Shown here: positions 1 to 4,588 of the stretch, piece by piece
How the letters are laid out: each line of letters begins with the position of its first letter
Numbering within the stretch: position 1 is the first letter of the stretch
DNA from: Mucilaginibacter sp. UBA4741
GTDB lineage: Bacteria; Bacteroidota; Bacteroidia; Sphingobacteriales; Sphingobacteriaceae
Assembly: GCA_002403905.1 (NCBI GenBank)
Contig: DHIR01000050.1
Location: 11,579 to 17,195 of the forward strand
DNA: 5,617 nucleotides
Direction: 5' to 3'
Program-made: the position numbers and the translations under genes
The notes under the pieces: model-generated
What the model saw: the letters and a program-made list of their open reading frames with translations, nothing else
The model's database searches: none
What the model was told of the DNA's origin: nothing

Positions 1-1568
1 GGCGGCGGAAATTTTACCGAACCTTTTGGTAGTGGTGGAAAAGTATAACCGTATTTGCTTTTTAGCAAAGCTAATTCGCCGGCGGTAGCCTCGTTTAGTG
101 ACACCATTATATATTTGCCATTTGCATCATAAACTATTACCCGGGTATTAAATTTATTGTCCAGGTGTTCAAAATATTCATCATATTCAAACCCCTTGCC
201 GGTGTGCTTTAAGTTATAAGTCCAGTCCGATACAACCCATGAACTAATGCAGTTTGGGTCGTCTCCGCGGTAAATATCAATATCTGATGTTGGCTGGCCA
301 TTATAAAATATAACAAGCGATTTACGGTGGCCGGGTTTATCATTAACCGGCATATTAAATGTTTTATAAGCTTTTAGAGCTTTTGCATCAAATTCGCGCC
401 CCCCGCTTTTCTCTATTTTAATGTTAGCTAACATGCCATTATTTGCCACGTCAAAGCCAACCACCACAAAGCCGCCTTTATCCTTTTCGGCAGGGTTATA
501 GCTTACCGTTTTCATAACCTGGTGGAACAAGTACTCATAACCTTTACTAGTAAAGCTGGGGATAGGAAGTCGCCGTCTCTTCTCACTGTTTATATGGGAT
601 TTAGTAATAGCAGTTTCTGCCGGTTTCTCCGCGGCGGTATGATTGACAGGTACGACTGCCGGGTCAATATCAACCCAACCATAAGTTTTACTAAACGCCA
701 GGGTTGAAACACAAAGTAACCCCGCGCAAAGTGGTAATGCAACCAAATATTTTAGTCGAGCCACCCGGCCCGAGCGTTGCTGATTAAGCATAATGATTCT
801 CTTTTTTAACAGACTATAACTAAAAAACGAGTGGGTTATAGATGAACCGCCGGCGCCATAAGCATTGTTAACTAAAAAGGATGAATAGGCGAGGGCATCA
901 GATTCATAAGTGGCGGTTTGCTCATCGGCAATATATTCGTGCACGGTTTTAAGGCTGTTTTGCAATAGGTAGATAAAAGGATTAAACCAGCTTACAACTT
1001 TCAACAATTCCAGGAAAATAATATCAACCGAGTGCCGTTGGCGGATATGTACCAGCTCATGCGTAATAATAGTATTCGCCCCCGGTGCATTATTGCCAAT
1101 AAACAGGTAATTAAAAAAGGAGAACGCCACGTCAGTTTCGGGCAGATAAACCAGTTTGTATTTGTCTTGTTTAATACGTTGCGCATTACGCATCAGCTTA
1201 AATAAGGTGTATAGTTTAATAGCCAATACTATTAATAATATGCAGGCACCAATTATATAAGCATACCATAAATAATCGTCTATAGTTAAATGATGCTCTT
1301 CAACCACCGGGGTTATTGTAATTGGAGAAGCAATTTGGGTGGGAATATAGTCTTGAGGCACTATATAGCTTGTTGTTACTGCGACAGGTTCAGCCGGTTT
1401 TAGCGCGCCTACCTGCAAAATGGGTAATACGAACGACATGATACAGCTAAATAACAGGTAGCCCCTGTTTAGCTGGTAATGGGTCTCTTTGGTTAAGAAC
1501 ACGCAGTAGGCCAAATAAAATACCCCCAGGTATATATTGGCTTCTGCAAGATAGTGCAGCCAGTTCAT
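1..1568 (-). CDS. M56 family (BlaR1-type) membrane metallopeptidase with TonB-like C-terminal domain, partial
   Basis: This is an inner-membrane zinc metallopeptidase of the BlaR1/MecR1 group, expected to sense a periplasmic signal and inactivate its partner repressor. The frame stays open from the ATG at 1568 to the window edge, giving 522 residues with the C-terminus missing. Hydrophobic segments lie at about residues 5-25, 36-54, 99-121 and 272-292. The zinc motif HELVH is at 170-174, and the second ligand motif HEYIADE is at 210-216, so the active site looks intact. Residues about 339-430, after the last membrane segment, resemble a TonB C-terminal domain (pattern G-x-V-V-V-x-F-x-V, then N-G-x-L and I-x-I-x-K-S-G-G). 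No penicillin-binding sensor domain is visible, so a beta-lactam signal should not be assumed. The residues after 430 (ending near KYGYTFPPLP) are not recognised. The start overlaps the repressor stop as ATGA, which implies translational coupling. Confidence 0.9.
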   Translation of the reverse strand, partial: MNWLHYLAEANIYLGVFYLAYCVFLTKETHYQLNRGYLLFSCIMSFVLPILQVGALKPAEPVAVTTSYIVPQDYIPTQIASPITITPVVEEHHLTIDDYLWYAYIIGACILLIVLAIKLYTLFKLMRNAQRIKQDKYKLVYLPETDVAFSFFNYLFIGNNAPGANTIITHELVHIRQRHSVDIIFLELLKVVSWFNPFIYLLQNSLKTVHEYIADEQTATYESDALAYSSFLVNNAYGAGGSSITHSFFSYSLLKKRIIMLNQQRSGRVARLKYLVALPLCAGLLCVSTLAFSKTYGWVDIDPAVVPVNHTAAEKPAETAITKSHINSEKRRRLPIPSFTSKGYEYLFHQVMKTVSYNPAEKDKGGFVVVGFDVANNGMLANIKIEKSGGREFDAKALKAYKTFNMPVNDKPGHRKSLVIFYNGQPTSDIDIYRGDDPNCISSWVVSDWTYNLKHTGKGFEYDEYFEHLDNKFNTRVIVYDANGKYIMVSLNEATAGELALLKSKYGYTFPPLPKGSVKFPP

Positions 1569-1942
1569 GATTTTTTGGTTTTTAGGTTTTCTATTAGTTT
1601 GGTTAGGTCGTTAAGTTCCTTTATACCCAGTTTCTTCTCATTGGCAATAAAGGATACCAAGCTCTCGTAAGAGTTGCTGAAGTAGTTGCTCATCATCTTA
1701 TCAAAAGTAAATTTGCGGTACTGCGCCTCGGTGATGAGCGCGAAGTAAACGTGCGAGTTGCCGTATGCCTTATGGTCAATAAATCCTTTACCTTCCAGTA
1801 CCCTAACTACCGTGGATACCGTGTTGTATGCAGGTTTGGGGTCGTTCATTTTTTCTATAATGTCTTTTACAATGGCTTCGTTTAATTGCCATAGTATTTG
1901 CATTACTTGTTCTTCGGCTTTGGTTAATTCTTTAATCTTCAT
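1565..1942 (-). CDS. BlaI/MecI/CopY family transcriptional repressor
   Basis: This is a 125-residue DNA-binding repressor of the penicillinase-repressor family, full length for the group. Residues about 5-75 form the winged helix: LTKAEEQVMQILW is the typical first helix, YNTVSTVVRVLEGKGFI is the recognition-helix region, and HVYFALIT is the wing. Residues about 76-125 form the helical dimerisation tail (YESLVSFIANEKK and onward). In the Staphylococcus aureus BlaI system the sensor peptidase signal leads to cleavage between Asn101 and Phe102; by my ungapped alignment the equivalent position here is F98-I99, so that exact site is not conserved. The gene is first in an operon with the M56 peptidase, whose ATG overlaps its TGA. 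Three dyads cover its promoter and leader, so it very likely represses itself and the peptidase. No Shine-Dalgarno is seen, as usual in Bacteroidota. The regulon outside this operon cannot be read from the window. Confidence 0.94.
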   Translation of the reverse strand: MKIKELTKAEEQVMQILWQLNEAIVKDIIEKMNDPKPAYNTVSTVVRVLEGKGFIDHKAYGNSHVYFALITEAQYRKFTFDKMMSNYFSNSYESLVSFIANEKKLGIKELNDLTKLIENLKTKKS

Positions 1943-1946
1943 AGTA

Positions 1947-1962
1947 AACTATTTTTGTAGTT
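1947..1962. promoter_or_regulatory. BlaI-type operator 1 (leader proximal)
   Basis: The dyad AACTA-TTTTTG-TAGTT has perfect 5-bp half-sites and a 6-bp spacer. It begins 5 bases upstream of the repressor start codon and covers the predicted transcription start and leader. It matches operator 3 exactly across all 16 bases. Confidence 0.75.
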
Positions 1963-1965
1963 GAG

Positions 1966-1996
1966 TAAAGGTAGAACTATTTTTATAGTTTGCAAA
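1966..1996 (-). promoter_or_regulatory. Promoter of the repressor-M56 peptidase operon
   Basis: On the minus strand TTTG (1996-1993) is followed by 19 bases and then TACCTTTA (1973-1966). This matches the Bacteroidota primary-sigma pattern TTTG-N19/21-TAnnTTTG at all positions except the last base of the -7 box. Transcription would begin at roughly 1960, leaving a leader of about 15-20 bases before the ATG at 1942. The promoter is interleaved with the three dyads listed separately. Confidence 0.7.
1975..1990. promoter_or_regulatory. BlaI-type operator 2 (promoter spacer)
   Basis: The dyad AACTA-TTTTTA-TAGTT differs from operators 1 and 3 by a single spacer base. It lies entirely between the predicted -33 and -7 boxes, so a bound dimer would directly block RNA polymerase. 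Its start is 28 bp from operator 1 and 20 bp from operator 3. Confidence 0.77.
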
Positions 1997-2010
1997 CTAT
2001 TTTTGTAGTT
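1995..2010. promoter_or_regulatory. BlaI-type operator 3 (overlaps -33 box)
   Basis: The dyad AACTA-TTTTTG-TAGTT overlaps the predicted -33 box (1993-1996). Its 20-bp offset from operator 2 is close to two helical turns, so dimers on the two sites would face nearly the same side of the DNA. The junction of operators 2 and 3 is itself a 16-bp perfect palindrome (1985-2000, ATAGTTTGCAAACTAT). Confidence 0.75.
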
Positions 2011-2016
2011 TTTTTT

Positions 2017-2114
2017 AGCCCCTTCTAAATCTTCCCCGGTAGGGGAGACTTTTATATCATTTTAATTATTATCTACTTTTAAGTCTCCCCTACCGGGGGA
2101 GATTTAGCGGGGCT
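2017..2114. repeat. 98-bp inverted repeat of two hairpin arms, REP/BIME-like
   Basis: The left arm (2017-2051) and right arm (2081-2114) are near-perfect reverse complements, starting AGCCCC and ending AGACTT on their own strands, around a 29-bp AT-rich centre. They differ only by a small indel near 2023 and one substitution near 2032. The flanks add two more paired bases (2015-2116, TTAGCC to GGCTAA). Each arm also folds alone: CCCC 2034-2037 pairs with GGGG 2042-2045, and CTCCCC 2085-2090 pairs with GGGGAG 2096-2101. Two opposed hairpin units joined by a linker is the layout of BIME elements built from REP sequences. It lies between two divergent genes, so a terminator role is unlikely. Its copy number in the genome cannot be seen here. 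Confidence 0.8.
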
Positions 2115-2128
2115 AATAAAAAATAACA

Positions 2129-2149
2129 ATTGCTAAAATTTATAGCAAT
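2129..2149. repeat. 21-bp dyad upstream of dprA
   Basis: ATTGCTA (2129-2135) and TAGCAAT (2143-2149) are perfect 7-bp inverted half-sites separated by 7 bases, ending 32 bases before the dprA start codon. The position fits an operator or a leader hairpin, but no known factor is recognised. No convincing promoter was found for dprA: TACATTAG (2158-2165) resembles a -7 box at 7 of 8 positions, but there is no matching -33 box. Confidence 0.35.
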
Positions 2150-2181
2150 ATTTTTTCTACATTAGTTGCACTTTAAACTTT

Positions 2182-3278
2182 ATGTCGCAACTCCATCAAA
2201 TAGCTTTAACTTATGTAAATAATATCGGCCACACTTTAGGCAAGGTGCTGGTAAGCCATTTGGGTAGTGCCGAGGCGGTATTTAACGGATCGCCCAATAA
2301 ATTGCTGGGTATACCCGGTATTGGTGATAAAACTGTACGTGAGCTTAACTTTGACGAGGCCCTGCAAAAAGCCGCCGAAGAATTAAAGTTTGTAGAGAAG
2401 AACGGCATCGACGTTATTTTTTATACCGATAGCCGCTATCCAAAGCGATTAAAAAACTGCATCGACTCGCCCATACTATTATATAGTAAAGGCAATGCCG
2501 ATTTAAACGCCCGAAAGATAATTAGTATAGTAGGCACCCGCAACGCCACAGACTATGGCCGCCAGCTTTGCGAAGAGTTAATAGCTGAGGTACAACAATA
2601 TGATGTATTGGTTATAAGCGGCCTGGCGCATGGCATTGATGTAATAGCACATAAGAATGCCTTAAAAACAAGGTTGCTACAGTTGGTGTATTGGGCCACG
2701 GTTTGGATAGGGTGTATCCGGCAGCAAACCGTGTAACTGCCGATAAAATGCTGGAGAATGGCGGCTTGTTAACCGAATATCCATCGGGCACCATCCCCGG
2801 CAGGGAAAACTTCCCGGCGCGTAACCGTATAGTAGCCGGTATTGCTGATGCTACCATAGTAATAGAGGCCAGCGTAAAAGGCGGCGCGTTAATAACTGCC
2901 GAAATTGCTAACTCGTATAATCGGGATGTATTTGCGTTCCCGGGTAGGGTGGGCGATGTATACTCGGAAGGGTGTAACTTTTTAATCAGGAATAATAAAG
3001 CCGCATTGCTTACTTGCGTAGCCGACCTGGCTTATAGCCTGGGATGGGAAAAGCCGGATGATGCCAAGCCTGTAGAGCAGTTTATGTTGCCGCTTGATCT
3101 ATCGCCTGATGAGCGAACCATATTTGATGTTATACAGCAACATAGCACCCCGCTGGCTATTGATGACCTCACCATAAAAACAAACATGCCCATGAGCCAA
3201 CTGGCCATGAATTTACTGAATATGGAAATGCAGGGTTTTATCCGGAGTTTGCCGGGTAAGATGTATAGGGTGAGTTAG
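2182..3278 (+). pseudogene. dprA: DNA-processing protein DprA (Smf), disrupted by a one-base frameshift
   Basis: DprA binds incoming single-stranded DNA in the cytoplasm and loads RecA during natural transformation. The first frame (2182-2736) holds a helix-hairpin-helix N-terminus (LLGIPGIGDKTV, residues 41-52) and the start of the Rossmann-like domain: VGTRNATDYG (117-126) and SGLAHGID (146-153). The second frame, from about 2664 to the TAG at 3276-3278, continues it with GVLGHGLDRVYPAANR, NFPARNRIVAG, EASVKGGALITA and FAFPGRVGD, then a C-terminal winged helix (about the last 65 residues). One base is missing between about 2664 and 2677. Restoring one A in the A5 run at 2664-2668 gives ALKNKVATVGVLGHGL, as expected for the family, and a 365-residue protein of normal length. 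As read, the first frame ends after 184 residues inside the Rossmann fold, so the product would be inactive. Because everything else is conserved, a sequencing error or a very recent mutation are both plausible. Confidence 0.93.
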
Positions 3279-3282
3279 AGTC

Positions 3283-3353
3283 AAGAGACAAGAATCAAGA
3301 GCCAGGACAGATTTTAGTAAATCTTGATTCTTGCCTCTTGATTCTTGTCTCTT
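3283..3353. terminator. 19-bp inverted repeat between convergent genes, with internal direct repeats
   Basis: AAGAGACAAGAATCAAGAG (3283-3301) is perfectly complementary to 3335-3353, around a 33-base loop. It starts 4 bases after the dprA stop and ends 2 bases before the stop of the convergent small membrane-protein gene, so it could stop transcription from both sides. There is no strong U-tract, and the loop is long, so it may be mainly a repeat element. The right arm is part of a 15-bp direct duplication: TCTTGATTCTTG occurs at 3322-3333 and 3337-3348. Low-complexity CAAGAATCAAGAG-type repeats of this sort are, from memory, common between genes in Sphingobacteriaceae. Confidence 0.55.
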
Positions 3354-3355
3354 CT

Positions 3356-3502
3356 TTAGGCTCTTCTTATCAACCCTAAAAGCAAAGCAACAATAGCTAT
3401 AACTAATAATACGTGAATTATTCCGCCAGCAGAATAATAGAAAAATCCGAATGCCCAACCTATAATAAGTATAACGGCAATAATGTATAATAAACCTCTC
3501 AT
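3356..3502 (-). CDS. Small lmo0937/DUF5670-type membrane protein
   Basis: A complete 48-codon frame begins with ATG at 3502-3500 and ends with TAA at 3358-3356. The product starts MRGLLYIIAVILIIGWAFG and ends in LLLGLIRRA. Two hydrophobic helices (about residues 4-21 and 28-45) flank a short turn containing YSAGGIIH, and the C-terminus is basic. This pattern (LLYxIAVILxIxW, GG-x-IHxLLVIAIVxLL) is that of the lmo0937 family of tiny two-helix inner-membrane proteins, whose function is unknown. It is monocistronic, with a terminator-like hairpin upstream and a convergent dprA downstream. The start is preferred because it is the first in-frame ATG, and the family motif begins immediately after it. 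Confidence 0.87.
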   Translation of the reverse strand: MRGLLYIIAVILIIGWAFGFFYYSAGGIIHVLLVIAIVALLLGLIRRA

Positions 3503-3543
3503 TTTAAATAAGTTTTAGTTGTGAATTATATTTGGTTTATAAC

Positions 3544-3575
3544 TAAAACTATTCCAAAAAAGGCGTTAACGCAAA
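3544..3575 (-). promoter_or_regulatory. Probable promoter of the small membrane-protein gene
   Basis: On the minus strand TTTG (3575-3572) is followed by 20 bases and TAGTTTTA (3551-3544), one mismatch from the Bacteroidota -7 consensus. The spacer holds a perfect 10-bp palindrome, GCGTTAACGC (3563-3572). A second dyad, AGTTTTAGTT (3511-3520) with AACTAAAACT (3541-3550), joins the -7 region to the leader. The -33 box falls in the T-rich tail of the upstream terminator. The leader before the ATG would be about 35 bases. Confidence 0.45.
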
Positions 3576-3600
3576 AAGCCTCGTATAAACGAGGCTTTTT
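3573..3600 (-). terminator. Intrinsic terminator after the DUF2795 gene
   Basis: AAAAAGCCTCGT (3573-3584) and ACGAGGCTTTTT (3589-3600) form a perfect 12-bp stem with an ATAA loop. It lies 18 bases past the DUF2795 stop codon in its direction of transcription. It has poly-T on both strands and so could work in both directions. It separates this gene from the small membrane-protein gene on the same strand. Confidence 0.88.
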
Positions 3601-3618
3601 TATAATGTTCGAGTATAA

Positions 3619-3840
3619 TTAGTACTCGTCTTCGTTAAAAAAGAAGTCATCTTTTGTAGGGTAATCAGGCCATATCTCTTCAATATTTTCGTAAGGCTCT
3701 CCGTCATCCTCTAATGCCTGTAGGTTTTCAATCACCTCAACCGGTGCTCCAGAGCGTATAGCGTAATCAATTAATTCGTCTTTAGTTGCGGGCCATGGTG
3801 CATCCTCCAGGTGAGATGCTAATTCGAGTGTCCAGTACAT
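3619..3840 (-). CDS. DUF2795 domain-containing protein
   Basis: The product is a small acidic cytoplasmic protein of 73 residues without a signal peptide or membrane segment. Residues about 13-60 match the DUF2795 pattern: WPATKDELIDYAIRSGAP, then a conserved VIENLQALEDDGEPYENIEEIWPDYPT stretch (about residues 35-61, listed here only by its key W, P, D and Y positions), and the acidic tail FFFNEDEY. The start MYWTLELASHLED is, from memory, conserved in Bacteroidota homologues, which supports the ATG at 3840. The function of the family is not known. It has its own promoter and terminator, so it is probably monocistronic despite lying 85 bases downstream of the adenosyltransferase gene on the same strand. 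Confidence 0.9.
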   Translation of the reverse strand: MYWTLELASHLEDAPWPATKDELIDYAIRSGAPVEVIENLQALEDDGEPYENIEEIWPDYPTKDDFFFNEDEY

Positions 3841-3884
3841 ATTTATCTTATAATTTTAGTTAATTTATTAATTTTCAATTTCCG

Positions 3885-3917
3885 CAAAAGTATAATATTT
3901 TTATATTGATTATCAAT
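3885..3917 (-). promoter_or_regulatory. Promoter of the DUF2795 gene
   Basis: TACTTTTG (3892-3885 on the minus strand) is a perfect match to the Bacteroidota -7 box TAnnTTTG. An ATTG with 21-base spacing (3917-3914) is a partial -33 match. The leader before the ATG at 3840 would be about 35-40 bases and has no Shine-Dalgarno sequence. Confidence 0.65.
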
Positions 3918-3920
3918 ATA
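3902..3920. repeat. 19-bp perfect dyad at the DUF2795 promoter
   Basis: TATATTGAT (3902-3910) and ATCAATATA (3912-3920) form a perfect 9-bp inverted repeat around one base. It overlaps the -33 region of the DUF2795 promoter and begins 5 bases past the adenosyltransferase stop. It could be an operator or a weak AT-rich hairpin. It has no T-tract in the minus-strand direction, so it is a poor terminator. Confidence 0.45.
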
Positions 3921-3925
3921 TTTTT

Positions 3926-4483
3926 TTAATTTTTTTTCAGCCTCGGAATCCATTGGTTTTCAGGTATGTTATGGTCATTTGCCAGTTTGCGGGCCAGCGT
4001 GAATAAATAATCGCTCAGCCTGTTCAGATAGATAATAACTTTGTCGTCTACAACACTTTCTTCGGCTAAGTGTACAGTCAGGCGCTCGGCGCGGCGGCAT
4101 ACACAACGTGCTATATGGCAATAGGATATTACGGTACTGCCGCCCGGCAAAATAAAATATTTCAATTCGGGCAGTTGCTCGTTCATGGTATCCATTTCTT
4201 TTTCCAGTGATTCAATATCTTCGACAAACAAGTCAGGGATTACCATTTTTGATTTCTCCGGGTCGGCCGCTAATGACGAACCTATGGTAAACAGCCTATC
4301 CTGCACTTCTTTTAAAAAATCTTTATCGTGTGGGGTAATGTCCTGGTCGCGTATTAAACCTATATAGCTGTTCAGTTCGTCTACCGTCCCATAGCTTTCA
4401 ATACGCAGGTGATGCTTGGGCACGCGGGTACCGCCAATTAATGATGTAAAACCTTTATCGCCTGTTTTGGTATATATCTTCAT
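3926..4483 (-). CDS. pduO: PduO-type ATP:cob(I)alamin adenosyltransferase
   Basis: This cytoplasmic enzyme transfers the adenosyl group of ATP to cob(I)alamin or cob(I)yrinic acid a,c-diamide, making coenzyme B12. The 185-residue product is full length for the family and shows all its signatures in order: the ATP-binding N-terminus YTKTGDKGFTSLIGGTRVPK (residues 4-23), RIESYGTVDELNSYIG (27-42), LPGGS (112-116), CRRAER (129-134, the ATP/cobalamin active-site helix) and YLNRLSDYLFTLAR (152-165). No key residue appears to be lost. The C-terminus is lysine-rich (RLKKN). The upstream gene is divergent, so it is probably transcribed from its own promoter in 4484-4588; TATGTTTA on the minus strand near 4509 is a candidate -7 box without a good -33. 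No other cobalamin gene or B12 riboswitch is seen in the window, which suggests a stand-alone salvage or cofactor-maturation role. Confidence 0.95.
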   Translation of the reverse strand: MKIYTKTGDKGFTSLIGGTRVPKHHLRIESYGTVDELNSYIGLIRDQDITPHDKDFLKEVQDRLFTIGSSLAADPEKSKMVIPDLFVEDIESLEKEMDTMNEQLPELKYFILPGGSTVISYCHIARCVCRRAERLTVHLAEESVVDDKVIIYLNRLSDYLFTLARKLANDHNIPENQWIPRLKKN

Positions 4484-4555
4484 ACGGGTTTAAAATTGAC
4501 TAAACATAATTAATTATTAGCTATTATTTTAATTATACATACCTAAAACTTGCTT

Positions 4556-4563
4556 TATATTTA
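4556..4563 (+). promoter_or_regulatory. Possible -7 box for the GH19 gene
   Basis: TATATTTA matches TAnnTTTG at 7 of 8 positions, 25 bases before the GTG start. No clear TTTG lies 19-21 bases upstream. If it is used, transcription starts near 4570, which would exclude the TTG at 4550 as a start codon. Confidence 0.38.
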
Positions 4564-4588
4564 CATCATTACTATTTATATATACGCT

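Noticed and set aside
522..707. 61-codon forward reading frame
   Set aside because: It lies opposite the well-supported M56 peptidase coding sequence and has no recognisable domain or promoter.
2017..2114. The large inverted repeat as a transcription terminator
   Set aside because: It sits between two divergently transcribed genes, where no gene ends, and the arms look like a repeat element.
2659..2680. Programmed -1 ribosomal frameshift as the explanation for the split dprA
   Set aside because: No in-phase X-XXY-YYZ slippery heptamer is present (the phase is C-TTA-AAA-ACA), no obvious downstream stimulatory structure is seen, and dprA is not known to use frameshifting. A missing base is simpler.
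3322..3348. CRISPR-like array
   Set aside because: There are only two 12-base copies at 15-bp spacing, with no spacers of proper length and no cas genes.
3902..3920. FNR/CRP-type box
   Set aside because: The TTGAT and ATCAA half-sites are separated by one base, not the four expected for FNR-type sites.
4550..4588. TTG at 4550 as the start of the GH19 gene
   Set aside because: It adds 13 residues rich in Ile and Tyr ahead of the basic start of the signal peptide, and lies upstream of the likely transcription start.
4484..4588. Cobalamin riboswitch upstream of the adenosyltransferase
   Set aside because: The gap is short and AT-rich, and no B12-box-like conserved core is visible.
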